DNA of 63,098 nt from DASZTU01 sp035547675 (GCA_035547675.1 DASZUI010000280.1:1-63098), one strand, 5' to 3'. Counted from the stretch's first letter, positions 26,618 through 35,485 are shown. Numbers and translations: made by a program. The notes: generated from the letters alone by a model not told the origin.

Positions 26618-28381
26618 TCAGGGCTGCGTCGGCTGCAGCGACTCGACGACGCGGGCGAAGCCTTCCCACGGAATGAAGGGCGCCATGTACGGATTGTCCG
26701 CCGTCGGCCAGCCCTTCCAGTAGGTCGTGTTGAAGACCAGGGTCTGCGTTTCCTCGACCAGCGGAATCTCGGGCAGGTCGCGAACAAAGATCGCCGTCGC
26801 CTTCTTCACCAGGTCGACATAGGCCGGATTGGTCGGCGAGGGCTCCATCTGCTCCATCTTGTTGAGCACGGCATCCAGATCCGGGTTGCCGTAGCGGGTC
26901 ACGGCCCGAATGTTCTTCGACGCCTGACCGGGCGGCGCGACATATTTCGAGTGGAAGTGCTCGAGCGTCTGCCAAGGGTCATAGAGGCTGCCGCAATGCG
27001 GGCCCATGGACATCTGGAAATTGCCCGCGCTCAGGGCGTCGTTCAGCGCCGTGCCCTGCATGACGTTGAGCACTTCGTCGAAGCCGGCATTCTGCAGCTC
27101 CTGCGACAGGACCGGGCCACTCGGATCGCCCTGGGCTACCTGCAGTTCGACCTGCAGCGGGCTCCCATCCGCATTGGTCCACTTGCCGTCGCCGCCTCTC
27201 TTGAAGCCACCGGCAGCCATGTACTTGGCGACAAGTTCCGGGCTGTGCTGATCGAGATCGCTGACGCCCGGGACGGTCGACATCGCATCCATGTAGGGCT
27301 TCATGCCGGGATAGGACGAAATCGGCAGGATCGCCTTCTTCATCGACCCCTCATAGGCGAGGTTCACCACCTCGTCGCGATCGAGGGCGGCGTTGATGGC
27401 ATGCCGCAGATTGGCATTGTCGAAGGGTGGCTTCTGCACGTTAAAGCGCACGGCATAGGTGCAGCCATCGACCTGCCCCCAGACCGGCCCTTCCTTGTTC
27501 CAGGCGATAAGGGCGGGATTCTGGGCGCGAATGGCCTCGTACTGGCCGGCCTGGATGGAGCGCCCCATGTCGAGCTGGTTGGTGGCGAAAAGCTGCGGCA
27601 TGGCCTCGGCCGTCGCCGGCACGTAGACGATGCGCTGCGGCTTGGGCATCTCCTTGACGAGCCCCACATCCTTGGCCCACCAGCTGTCGCGCAGATCGTA
27701 GAAGAGCGAGCTCGCATCGGATTTGACGAGCTTGTAGGGCCCGGTGCCGACCGGCCAGCCCTTGGCCAGGTCGAAATTGGTGAAGGTCTTGGGGTCCTTC
27801 CCCTCCCAGATATGCTTGGGCACGACCACGAAGCGGGTCGACTGGCCGGTCGCGAGGAAATCGCGCGCCCAGCGCGGCCCCGGCTTCTTCAGCTTGATCA
27901 CCACGGTGAGCGGATCGGTGGCCGTTGCCGAATCGACCCATTCCGCGATCTGCGACGAGAACAGCAGGTCAGGCGCCGCGCCCTTCAGCATATTGAAGGT
28001 GAACACGACGTCGTCGGCGGTGAATGGCTGGCCGTCGCTCCACTTCACGCCGTCGCGCAGCTTGATCGTGAGTTCGGTGAAATCCGAATTATAGGTGTAG
28101 CCGGTCGCCTGCCAGGGGATGAGCTCGTTGGTGTTGTGGTTCGTGTAGAACAACACCTCGTTGACCGTGTAGTGCAGGCTGTTCCTCTGATGCAGGAGGA
28201 CGCCGGCATAGGGGTTGAAATTGTCCGTCGCCGGGACCTGGTTATAGAAATCCCACCCCTGGCTGATCAGCGTGCGGTTGCGCGGCACGTCGGGAACCGA
28301 TTGAGCCGCCGCCATGCCCGTGGCGGCGATGATCGCCGTCAACGCCGTTACGCTCAATAATCTCAGCGAGCGTATGTTCAT
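26618..28381 (-). CDS. Family 5 extracellular solute-binding protein (oligopeptide/sugar type)
   Basis: 587-residue periplasmic binding protein of the Dpp/Opp/Nik class. The start at 28381 has GGGAGGA nine bases upstream and gives a clear signal peptide (MNIRSLRLLSVTALTAIIAA, cleavage near AAAQS, residues 25-27). Family blocks include LTIKLRDGVKWSDGQPFTAD and NLRHAINAALDRDEVV. It feeds the Dpp-type permeases downstream. Some family 5 proteins bind oligosaccharides or plant sugars, which is the likely role here given the surrounding rhamnose enzymes. The open frame continues upstream through the mutarotase gene but is not coding in that phase. Confidence 0.9.
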   Translation of the reverse strand: MNIRSLRLLSVTALTAIIAATGMAAAQSVPDVPRNRTLISQGWDFYNQVPATDNFNPYAGVLLHQRNSLHYTVNEVLFYTNHNTNELIPWQATGYTYNSDFTELTIKLRDGVKWSDGQPFTADDVVFTFNMLKGAAPDLLFSSQIAEWVDSATATDPLTVVIKLKKPGPRWARDFLATGQSTRFVVVPKHIWEGKDPKTFTNFDLAKGWPVGTGPYKLVKSDASSLFYDLRDSWWAKDVGLVKEMPKPQRIVYVPATAEAMPQLFATNQLDMGRSIQAGQYEAIRAQNPALIAWNKEGPVWGQVDGCTYAVRFNVQKPPFDNANLRHAINAALDRDEVVNLAYEGSMKKAILPISSYPGMKPYMDAMSTVPGVSDLDQHSPELVAKYMAAGGFKRGGDGKWTNADGSPLQVELQVAQGDPSGPVLSQELQNAGFDEVLNVMQGTALNDALSAGNFQMSMGPHCGSLYDPWQTLEHFHSKYVAPPGQASKNIRAVTRYGNPDLDAVLNKMEQMEPSPTNPAYVDLVKKATAIFVRDLPEIPLVEETQTLVFNTTYWKGWPTADNPYMAPFIPWEGFARVVESLQPTQP

Positions 28382-28443
28382 TGATGTTCCTCCCAGAATG
28401 CGGGGCTTGGCCCCATGATTTTTTCGCCGACGACTTGCCCGCC

Positions 28444-28773
28444 TTACGCCGTCAGATGGAAGACATGCTCGACAGGCGTGCGCCTGGGGAGGTCGCCGTC
28501 CATCTCGAGCACGTCGGCCATGTATTCGCGCCAGCGCAGGATCACCGGGTCCTCCGGCGCGGACGGATCGGGCGGCGCGAGGCGCAGCTGATGGCCGAAG
28601 ACCCGCCGTCCCGCCTCGTCCATGAAGATGTCGTAGTGCACGATCCCGGACGCCTTGAGCGCGGCTGCCATCTCCGGCCAGATTTGGGCATGGCGGCGCC
28701 TGTATTCGTCGGTTCTGCCCTCGCGGATGTGCAGCACGAAGGCATTCACGTAAAAGCTTCCCCAGGCCGACAC
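28444..28773 (-). CDS. rhaM: L-rhamnose mutarotase
   Basis: 109-residue protein of the RhaM family, which interconverts alpha- and beta-L-rhamnose. Diagnostic blocks are EYRRRHAQIWPEMAAALKAS (with the conserved His), IVHYDIFMDE, WREYMADVLEM and the C-terminal VEHVFHL. The GTG at 28773 is preferred because GGGGAGGGG lies seven bases ahead and it gives the normal family length of about 104-110; ATGs at 28788 and 28809 are possible. It is the first gene of the leftward operon and lies 21 bp from a LacI-type operator. Confidence 0.9.
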   Translation of the reverse strand: MSAWGSFYVNAFVLHIREGRTDEYRRRHAQIWPEMAAALKASGIVHYDIFMDEAGRRVFGHQLRLAPPDPSAPEDPVILRWREYMADVLEMDGDLPRRTPVEHVFHLTA

Positions 28774-28793
28774 CCTGCCCCTCCCCATTCGAC

Positions 28794-28808
28794 GGTAAGC
28801 GCTTTCCA
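28794..28808. promoter_or_regulatory. LacI-type operator in front of rhaM
   Basis: GGTAAGCGCTTTCCA, the reverse complement of TGGAAAGCGCTTACC, has the AGCGCT centre and TGGAAA arm of classical LacI-family operators. It lies 21 bp upstream of the rhaM start. A second operator is at 28903 in the same divergent region, so the LacI protein encoded at 28938 probably represses both directions. Confidence 0.7.
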
Positions 28809-28902
28809 TTCCTTGCCGACCGCTTCCTCGATGGCGCCGGCCATGGCAATTCACGATCTTGCGAAGCGACGCCGCTCGGGCTAGAGATCGCGGATTATGT
28901 AT

Positions 28903-28918
28903 TGGAAAGCGTTTTCCA
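28903..28918. promoter_or_regulatory. LacI-type operator in front of the lacI gene
   Basis: TGGAAAGCGTTTTCCA is a 16-bp palindrome with one mismatched pair and matches the TGGAAANCGNTTTCCA operator class. It lies 20 bp upstream of the GTG start of the LacI gene. Together with the site at 28794, 109 bp away centre to centre, it can support autoregulation and looping. Confidence 0.75.
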
Positions 28919-28937
28919 TGACGTTTTGGGTAGCATC

Positions 28938-29981
28938 GTGAAAGACGGGTCGTCAAGCCGCGAAGGTGAGGACAAGCTCGCAGCCGGCCCCGTTCGCCTG
29001 CAGGAAGTGGCGGCGGAAGCGGGGGTCTCGATCGTCACCGTCTCGCGCTGCATCAGCAATCCCGACCGCGTCTCGAGGGCGACCCGCGAACATGTGCTCG
29101 GCGTGGCGGCGAGGCTCGGCTACATTCCCAACCGGCTTGCCTCGGGGCTGGCCTCGGCCAAATCGATGGTGGTCGGCGTGGTGATCCCGACGATTGCCAA
29201 CCCGATCCATGGTGTCATCACCTCGGGCGTGGCCGACATGCTGGAACCCGCCGGATACCAGTTGCTGCTCGGCAATTCGCACTTTTCCAAGCGCAACGAA
29301 CTGGAGCTCGTACGGACCTTTCTCGGCCACAAGGTGGACGGAATCATCCTCACCGGCCGCGACCACACCGACGAATGCCTCGAACTTCTGTCCCGCTCCG
29401 GCAGGCCGATGGTCGAGATGTTCGACTACAACCCGGACCCGCTCGACGTAAGCGTCGGCTCGTCCAATTTCGACGCAGGCGCCGCACTGGCGCAGTACAT
29501 GATCGCCAGGGGCCGCGGGCATTTCGCCTATGTCGGCCATACCGGCACCGATGACAGCCGCATGATGGCGCGCCTCGACGGCCTGCGCGCCGCCTGCGCG
29601 GAAGCCGGCAAGCCCGCGCCCCTCCACTATGAAATCACCGCCGATCCCGGCACGGGTACCGGCGGGGAGGTCGTCGGTACCATCCTGCGCGAGGCGCCGC
29701 AGGTCGATGCCATCATTTTCGCCGGGCACCAGGTGGCTGTCAGCGCCATCCGCTTCGCCCTCGAACTCAAGATCGACGTGCCGGGCCGCGTCGCCATCGC
29801 CGGTTTCGGCGATACGCCGCTTGCCCAGTGGATCAGGCCGGCGCTGACGACGGTCCGCTTCCCCAATCGCGAAACCGGCCTCGAAGCGGGCCGGCTGATG
29901 CTCGAACGGCTCTCGGGCCGCGTTCCGAGCCAGCGCGCGGTACGCCTCGGCTTCGAGATCCTCGGACGGGAGAGCGCCTGA
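28938..29981 (+). CDS. LacI-family regulator of the rhamnose/sulfatase locus
   Basis: 347 residues from a GTG at 28938. A TTG at 28902 would place the start inside the operator at 28903, so it is not used. The helix-turn-helix is VRLQEVAAEAGVSIVTVSRC, followed by a hinge with PNRLASGLASAKS and a type I periplasmic-binding fold (VVGVVIPTIANPIHGVI, RVAIAGFGDTPLAQWIRP). It separates the rhaM-transporter operon from the sulfatase-SDR-AKR genes and is the first gene of the latter; its TGA overlaps the sulfatase ATG. Ligand probably an imported deoxysugar or pathway intermediate. Confidence 0.92.
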   Translation: MKDGSSSREGEDKLAAGPVRLQEVAAEAGVSIVTVSRCISNPDRVSRATREHVLGVAARLGYIPNRLASGLASAKSMVVGVVIPTIANPIHGVITSGVADMLEPAGYQLLLGNSHFSKRNELELVRTFLGHKVDGIILTGRDHTDECLELLSRSGRPMVEMFDYNPDPLDVSVGSSNFDAGAALAQYMIARGRGHFAYVGHTGTDDSRMMARLDGLRAACAEAGKPAPLHYEITADPGTGTGGEVVGTILREAPQVDAIIFAGHQVAVSAIRFALELKIDVPGRVAIAGFGDTPLAQWIRPALTTVRFPNRETGLEAGRLMLERLSGRVPSQRAVRLGFEILGRESA

Positions 29982-31444
29982 TGGTGAAGCCGAATATCCT
30001 GTGGATCATGGCCGACGAACTCAGGGCCAGCGCGCTCGGCTGTTACGGCGAAAGCTGGGCGCCGGTCAGTACGCCGAACATCGACGGGCTGGCGAGCCGC
30101 GGCGTGCTCTTCACCAATAACTTCTGCAATTCGCCCGTCTGCGTGCCCTCGCGCATGAGCATGTTGACCGCCAATCCGCCAGAGCGCACCGGCATCTACT
30201 TCAATGAAGGGGCCTGGAAGTCCTTCCCCAACCCCGTTCGTCTCAAGACGTTTCCCGAGCATTTCGCGGAAAACGGCTGGCGTACGGCGACCCTGGGCAA
30301 GAGCCACTACGCCCTCGCCTACACGCCGTTTCAGGAAGAGGACAATGCCGGCTCGAGCATGCACGGCTTTGGCCTCGAAACCGATCCGGCAGCACTCGAG
30401 CCCATCGTCCCGCAAGGCATCCCCTCCCCCGTCGGTGGCGTTTTCCCATCCGACAGGCCCTACCCGCCCGAACAGGTTACCTGGAATGCGCTGCGCTGGC
30501 TCGCCGGAGCCGGCGACCAGCCGTTTCTGCTGCGCGTTTCCTATCTGCAGCCACATACGCCGGTGCTGCCGCCCCGGCATTTTCGCGACATGTACCGTGC
30601 CGCCGATTGGCCGGGCGCCAGCCTGCCGCGTGGATATGGCAGTCGGTATGAGGAGGAGTTCGCCGAAATCGTCGGCGGCCGTTCGTTCACGCACGAGCAG
30701 ATCCAGCAGGCGCAGGCCGACTATCACGCCCTCGTCACCTGGCTCGATACGCAGGTGGGCCTCGTTCTTGGGGCGCTGAAGACGCTCGGCCTGGAGGAAA
30801 ACACCATCATCGCGTTCACCTCGGACCACGGCGCCTCGCTCGGCGAGAACGGCCTGTTCGGCAAGGTCGTCTGCAGCCGCGAAAGCCAGCGCACACCCTT
30901 CATCGTCAGCTGGCCCGGACATTTGCCGCAGGGCCAGCGGCGCAGCGATCTCACCGAAAACATGGACCTGGCACGGACGCTTTGCGACCTCGCCGGCCTC
31001 GCTCCCGACGAGGGCTTCGCCGGCCGCTCGGTGTTCAGCGGACCCGAACCGGAAGCCGTTTTTGCCACGGTGGGAACGGGGGTGCCGGGCGCCATGGCGT
31101 CCGTCGCCGCCAATCGCGGCCGATGGCGCAATGGCGGCGGCTGGCCGCGCCGGTGCTGCATCCGCACCGGCCGATGGCGCTTCGACATGAATACCCGGCA
31201 GGATGGCCTGCCGGCAGGCGCTGACGAGGAAGACTGGTATCTCGTGGACGTCGACAACGATCCCGCCGAGCGGGTCAATCTCTCCGATAAGCCGGAATAT
31301 CGGGAGACGGCTGCTCACCTGCGCGGCCTGATCCTCCGGCATGTGGCGAATTCGGTCGAACCGGAGTTCATCCCTGCCTTCTCGGAAGACGAGGCGCCCG
31401 CATTCCTGCCCCCGCGAATAGGCTCGCGGCCGGCATCCGCGTAG
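29981..31444 (+). CDS. Type I sulfatase, cytoplasmic
   Basis: 487-residue S1-family sulfatase. The formylglycine signature C-V-P-S-R-M begins at Cys54; the N-terminal metal region is IMADELRAS and the second metal region SDHGASLGENG. There is no signal peptide, so desulfation should be cytoplasmic, after uptake. The ATG at 29981 overlaps the LacI stop. Sequence style (MVKPNILWIMADELR) is related to, but distinct from, the first sulfatase at 4310 (MPQKPNILWICTDQQR), so the two are paralogues in separate sugar operons. It is co-transcribed with an SDR and an aldo-keto reductase. Confidence 0.9.
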   Translation: MVKPNILWIMADELRASALGCYGESWAPVSTPNIDGLASRGVLFTNNFCNSPVCVPSRMSMLTANPPERTGIYFNEGAWKSFPNPVRLKTFPEHFAENGWRTATLGKSHYALAYTPFQEEDNAGSSMHGFGLETDPAALEPIVPQGIPSPVGGVFPSDRPYPPEQVTWNALRWLAGAGDQPFLLRVSYLQPHTPVLPPRHFRDMYRAADWPGASLPRGYGSRYEEEFAEIVGGRSFTHEQIQQAQADYHALVTWLDTQVGLVLGALKTLGLEENTIIAFTSDHGASLGENGLFGKVVCSRESQRTPFIVSWPGHLPQGQRRSDLTENMDLARTLCDLAGLAPDEGFAGRSVFSGPEPEAVFATVGTGVPGAMASVAANRGRWRNGGGWPRRCCIRTGRWRFDMNTRQDGLPAGADEEDWYLVDVDNDPAERVNLSDKPEYRETAAHLRGLILRHVANSVEPEFIPAFSEDEAPAFLPPRIGSRPASA

Positions 31445-31497
31445 CCGCACCTACTCGTCATCCGGGCCTGAAACATACGCACTGAAAAGGTAGAAAA

Positions 31498-32244
31498 ATG
31501 AATTCGATCGATCTTGCCGGCCAGGTTGCCGTAATCACGGGCGGTGCCCAGGGCATCGGGCTGGCCGTGGCGCGCCGCCTGGTGCTCTCGGGCGCCCGGG
31601 TTTCGCTCTGGGACATGCGCCGCGATTTGCTGGATGAAGCGGTCGCCGAACTCGGCGAGGCGGCTTCGGCGGTCGAGGTCAATATCGCCGATTACGACGC
31701 CGTCGCCGCCGCCACCCAATCGGCCGAGAAGGCCCTGGGCCGCATCGACATCCTGGTCAATTCGGCGGGCATAGCCGGCAAGAACGCGCCGCTCGAGGAA
31801 TATGAGCTCGACGAATGGCGCCGCGTCATCGAGATCGACCTCAACGGCACTTTTTATGTCAACCGCGCCATCCTCCCCGGCATGAAGGCGCGCAATTACG
31901 GACGCATCGTCAACATCGCCTCGATCGCCGGCAAGGAGGGCAATCCGAACGCCGCCGCTTACGCCGCCGCCAAGGGCGGCGTCATCGCCATGACCAAGGC
32001 GGTAGGCAAGGAATGCGCCAAATTCGACATCGCCATCAACTGCATCACGCCGGCTACGGCCAAGACGCGCATCCTCGATGAGCTGAAGCCGGAATTCATC
32101 GACTACATGCTCTCACGTATTCCCCGCGGCCGCTTCGTCGAGGTCGACGAGATCGCCAATATGGTCGCCTGGCTGGTCTCCAGGGAAAACAGCTTCACCA
32201 CCGCCTCGGTCTTCGACCTGAGCGGCGGAAGGGCGACTTACTAA
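31498..32244 (+). CDS. SDR-family sugar-pathway dehydrogenase
   Basis: 248-residue short-chain dehydrogenase with TGGAQGIG (residues 14-21) and catalytic Ser142, Tyr155 and Lys159 (YAAAK). The C-terminal FTTASVFDLSGGRATY resembles SDRs of non-phosphorylated deoxysugar pathways, including 2-keto-3-deoxy-L-rhamnonate/fuconate dehydrogenases; this is from memory of the family. With RhmD in the same locus, oxidation of 2-keto-3-deoxy-L-rhamnonate is the best guess. L-rhamnose 1-dehydrogenase is the alternative. It has an AAAGGTAGAA ribosome-binding region and lies 53 bases after the sulfatase. Confidence 0.85.
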   Translation: MNSIDLAGQVAVITGGAQGIGLAVARRLVLSGARVSLWDMRRDLLDEAVAELGEAASAVEVNIADYDAVAAATQSAEKALGRIDILVNSAGIAGKNAPLEEYELDEWRRVIEIDLNGTFYVNRAILPGMKARNYGRIVNIASIAGKEGNPNAAAYAAAKGGVIAMTKAVGKECAKFDIAINCITPATAKTRILDELKPEFIDYMLSRIPRGRFVEVDEIANMVAWLVSRENSFTTASVFDLSGGRATY

Positions 32245-32270
32245 GTCCCTTCGGACATCGGGAGGAATAA

Positions 32271-33293
32271 TTGACGATCGATCTCGGCGCTCGCCGGCGC
32301 GTCGGCGCCACGTCGCTTGCGCTGCCACCCATGGGGTTCGGCGCCGCGCATCTGGGCGGCATGTACAACCGCGTCGCGGGCGACGCCGCTCGTGCCACGC
32401 TGCAGGCCGCCTGGGATGGCGGCATCCGGCATTACGATACCGCGCCCTATTACGGGCTTGGCCTGAGCGAGCACCGGGTGGGCGATTTCCTTGTCGACCA
32501 GCCGCGCGGCGAGTTCATCCTCACCACCAAGGTCGGGCGCGTGCTGCACCGGCCGGCCGACCCGGCGAATTTCGACCGCGGCCGCTGGGGCGGCGGGCTC
32601 AATTTCGAGATCGAGTGGAACTACACCTACGACGGCGTAATGCGCTCATACGAACAGAGTCAGTTGCGTCTCGGGCTCAATACCGTCGATGCGCTGCTGA
32701 TCCACGACCCGGACCCGCGCACACATGGCGATCTTCACCCGGCCCGCATGCGGGACATGGCCGAGAGCGGCATCAAGGCACTTGAGGAGCTGAAATCGCG
32801 CGGCGAAATCAAGGCCATCGGCATGGGCATCAATACGCCCGAGGCGCTCGATACCGTCGTGCCGCTGGTCGATCTCGACTTCTGCATCGTCGCCATGCCC
32901 TACACCCTGCTGGACCAGTCCGGGCTTCATGCCGGCATGAAGCGCTGCCTCGACCGGAACATCAGCGTCATCGTCGGCGCACCCTATGCATCGGGCATTC
33001 TCGCCACCGGGCCCGGCCCCGCCGCCCGCTACCGCTATGGCATTGCCCCCGACGATATCCAGGACAAGACGCGCCGCATTCAGGCGGTCTGCACCCGGCA
33101 CGGCGTATCGCTGCAAGCCGCCGCCCTGCAGTTTCCGCTCGCCCACCCCGGGGTGATCTCCATTATTCCCGGCGGCGCCTCGCCGCAGGAGGTTACCAGC
33201 AATATCGGCTGTCTGCGCGAGAAGATCCCGGCCCAATTCTGGGCGGAGCTCAAGCAGCGGCAATTGATCGACCCGGAAGCGCCGACGCCCTAG
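32271..33293 (+). CDS. Aldo-keto reductase, D-threo-aldose/pyridoxal dehydrogenase type
   Basis: 340-residue AKR starting at a TTG with GGGAGGA seven bases ahead. The catalytic tetrad is visible as Asp56 (HYDTAPYYG), Tyr61, Lys87 (LTTKVGR) and His145 (LLIHDPD). The family includes L-fucose (D-threo-aldose) 1-dehydrogenase and pyridoxal 4-dehydrogenase. In this locus oxidation of L-rhamnose or L-fucose to the 1,4-lactone fits, feeding the lactonase at 20840. The TAG stop is the first three bases of the palindromic repeat copy 2. Confidence 0.87.
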   Translation: MTIDLGARRRVGATSLALPPMGFGAAHLGGMYNRVAGDAARATLQAAWDGGIRHYDTAPYYGLGLSEHRVGDFLVDQPRGEFILTTKVGRVLHRPADPANFDRGRWGGGLNFEIEWNYTYDGVMRSYEQSQLRLGLNTVDALLIHDPDPRTHGDLHPARMRDMAESGIKALEELKSRGEIKAIGMGINTPEALDTVVPLVDLDFCIVAMPYTLLDQSGLHAGMKRCLDRNISVIVGAPYASGILATGPGPAARYRYGIAPDDIQDKTRRIQAVCTRHGVSLQAAALQFPLAHPGVISIIPGGASPQEVTSNIGCLREKIPAQFWAELKQRQLIDPEAPTP

Positions 33294-33392
33294 AGCGTTT
33301 TCAGGGAAAGTGGTTCCACTTTTCCGGTTCGAACGACAACTCAAGAACTTAGAGCTCACGTTGTAATGCAATCAGAACGTGAAATGCTCTAG
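33291..33392. repeat. TAGAGCGTTTTC palindromic repeat, copy 2 (complete)
   Basis: 102-bp element beginning TAGAGCGTTTTCA and ending GAAATGCTCTAG, so its ends are imperfect inverted repeats (TAGAGCGTTT / TAGAGCATTT). It contains the GGGAAAGTGG-TT-CCACTTTTCC stem and a second stem CACGTT...AACGTG. It begins with the stop codon of the aldo-keto reductase gene and lies between convergent genes. The structure resembles a small non-coding mobile palindromic element of the MITE/REP type, with probable terminator activity. Confidence 0.8.
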
Positions 33393-33435
33393 GTGTGCCG
33401 CCGTGCGACAAAGGACGATTGCTTCCACGGCGCAG

Positions 33436-34137
33436 CTACACGCGCGTACCGAAGATCGCCCCGATTGCCGCCGTGATCGCCATGGCCACCGCCCCCCAAA
33501 AGACCACGCGGACGGCGGCCTTCAGTGGCGGAGCGCCGCCGATTACTGCGCCGATGATGCCCAGGATCGCCAGAAAAACCAGCGAGGCGAGCGAGACCAC
33601 GATCGAGAGCGATGGCAGCGGCGACAATGCCGCAGCGATGAGCGGCAGTGCCGCACCGATGCCGAAGGAAGCCGCCGAGGATAGGGCGGCCTGTACGGGT
33701 CTGGCGGCGACGGTTTCGGAGATGCCGAGTTCGTCGCGCGCGTGAGCGCCGAGCGCGTCATGAGCCATCAATTGCTCGGCAACCTGCCGCGCCAGTTGCG
33801 GGTCGAGGCCCCGACCAACATAGATTTGCGCCAGCTCGTCGCGTTCCGCCTCGGGCTCGGTCTCGAGTTCCGTCTTTTCGCGGGCAAGGTCCGCCTTTTC
33901 GGAATCGGCCTGCGAACTGACCGAAACGAATTCGCCGGCCGCCATCGACATGGCACCGGCGACAAGGCCGGCAACGCCCGCCACCAGCACGGCCGACAGC
34001 GTGCCGCCCGCGCTGGCAACGCCGACGATGAGGCTCGCGGTCGAGAGTATGCCGTCATTGGCGCCGAGCACCGCCGCCCGGAGCCAGCCGATCCGGTCGA
34101 CGGCGTGCCGCTCGACCTGTATGGTTGGCGCGCTCAT
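33436..34137 (-). CDS. VIT1/CCC1-family membrane transporter
   Basis: 233-residue membrane protein of the vacuolar iron transporter/CCC1 family, which moves Fe2+ or Mn2+. Signature stretches are GWLRAAVLGANDGILSTASL and GAMSMAAGEFVSVSSQADSE. A cytoplasmic helical domain (residues 78-140) rich in Glu follows, then three membrane segments to the C-terminus. It starts one base after the histidine kinase stop, so it is the third gene of the response-regulator/kinase operon. That arrangement suggests the two-component system responds to metal or redox state. Confidence 0.88.
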   Translation of the reverse strand: MSAPTIQVERHAVDRIGWLRAAVLGANDGILSTASLIVGVASAGGTLSAVLVAGVAGLVAGAMSMAAGEFVSVSSQADSEKADLAREKTELETEPEAERDELAQIYVGRGLDPQLARQVAEQLMAHDALGAHARDELGISETVAARPVQAALSSAASFGIGAALPLIAAALSPLPSLSIVVSLASLVFLAILGIIGAVIGGAPPLKAAVRVVFWGAVAMAITAAIGAIFGTRV

Positions 34138-34138
34138 T

Positions 34139-35485
34139 TCAAAGCCCCTCCAATTGCAGCTCGGCCTCGAAGCCGTCGCTGCGCCCGGCGGCCGGGGATC
34201 GCAGCAACAACTTGCCGCCGGCCTGCTTCATCATGGCATCGACAATGGCGAGCCCCAAGCCACTGCCCTGGGCGCGCGTCGCGCCACGCTCGAAGCGGTG
34301 ACGCAGTCGGCCAAGCGCCTCGGGAGCAATGGCCGGCCCGCCATTCCGGATGATGACCGAACCGGCCGCCGACAGCTCGACTTCGACGGTGCTGTTGGGC
34401 GGGCTGTGCGACAGGGCATTATCGATGAGGTTGCGCAGGGCGATACCCAGCGCGTCGACATTGATTCGGGCCGACACCTTCTCGGCCCCCGGCGCGACCG
34501 TCAGCCGGACCTCGCGCGGCGGCCGCGTCCGCAATGCGGCATCCCCGAGCACCAGGTGCAGCACCGGCAATATCTCGACGGGGGCTTCCGAAGCGGCCAT
34601 GCCGGCGTCGGCGCGCGCCAGCTGCATCAGCTTTTCCGCAAGATCGGAGAGGCGGCGCAGCGTTGCCTCGATCTTGCGGCCGTCGGCACGTGCCTGTTCG
34701 TCCCGCGCCGTCTCGATGAGGCGCTGCGTCTGCGCCAGGGCGCCGGCGATCGGCGTGCGAAGTTCGTGGGCGCTGTTGGCGGCGAACTGCCGCTCGGCAT
34801 CGAGCGCAAGGCGAACCCGGTCGATGAGATGATTGAGCGCGCCGGCGATCGGCGTCAATTCCGCCGGGAGTCCGTCAACGGCTATGGCGCTGAGATTGGC
34901 GCTGCTGCGGGCGGAAATCTCCTGCTGCAGCGTCGTCAGCGGCGCCAGCCCGCGGCGCACGGCAAGCCAGATTCCGGCGATGCTGAGCGGAATGAGCAGC
35001 AGCAGCGGCAACAGCAGCATGAGGGTATTGGACAGCAGCGCCTGGTCGCGCCGCGCCATGGGTTCGGCGACCTGGATGGTCAGTCCGCTCTGCGCGTCGC
35101 CCAGCGAATAGACGCGGAAGCCCCCAACTTCGCTGAAGCCCGACCAGGCCGAGGGGTCGAAGCTGTTCGCCGGGGCATCGTCGGATTTGAGCAACAGGCG
35201 ATCGCTCTTGTCGCGCACCTGGTAGGCCAGGCCGCGCTCATGCGCCTCTCGGAAGTGGTGAACTTCCCGGACGTCGCGCGCGTCCTGCCGGTCTTCGAGC
35301 GAATCGACGGTGAGCGGCAACAGCCGGCGGGCCGTCTCGACGAGCGCGCCATCGGAGCTCGCATTGAGTTCCTGCCGCAATATGCCACTCGAGGCCAATG
35401 CGCCCGCCAGCCAAAACAGGGTTGTGCTGACGGTCAGCAAAATGATCAGCCGCCGGGTGATGCTGCCGCTCGATGGGGATTTCAT
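34139..35485 (-). CDS. Two-component sensor histidine kinase
   Basis: 448-residue membrane kinase. Membrane segments are at residues 13-35 and 152-175 and enclose a roughly 115-residue periplasmic sensor. A HAMP-like linker is followed by the dimerisation domain with phospho-acceptor His240 (SAHELRTPIAG) and an ATPase domain with NLIDNALSHSPP and GSGLGLAIV. The organisation is TctE/QseC-like. The ATG at 35485 overlaps the response regulator stop (ATGA). Its stop is one base from the VIT-family gene. Confidence 0.92.
   Translation of the reverse strand: MKSPSSGSITRRLIILLTVSTTLFWLAGALASSGILRQELNASSDGALVETARRLLPLTVDSLEDRQDARDVREVHHFREAHERGLAYQVRDKSDRLLLKSDDAPANSFDPSAWSGFSEVGGFRVYSLGDAQSGLTIQVAEPMARRDQALLSNTLMLLLPLLLLIPLSIAGIWLAVRRGLAPLTTLQQEISARSSANLSAIAVDGLPAELTPIAGALNHLIDRVRLALDAERQFAANSAHELRTPIAGALAQTQRLIETARDEQARADGRKIEATLRRLSDLAEKLMQLARADAGMAASEAPVEILPVLHLVLGDAALRTRPPREVRLTVAPGAEKVSARINVDALGIALRNLIDNALSHSPPNSTVEVELSAAGSVIIRNGGPAIAPEALGRLRHRFERGATRAQGSGLGLAIVDAMMKQAGGKLLLRSPAAGRSDGFEAELQLEGL

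Noticed and set aside
28382..28849. 156-codon N-terminal extension of the family 5 binding-protein frame
   Set aside because: It runs through rhaM in another phase and would bury the signal peptide that begins at 28381.
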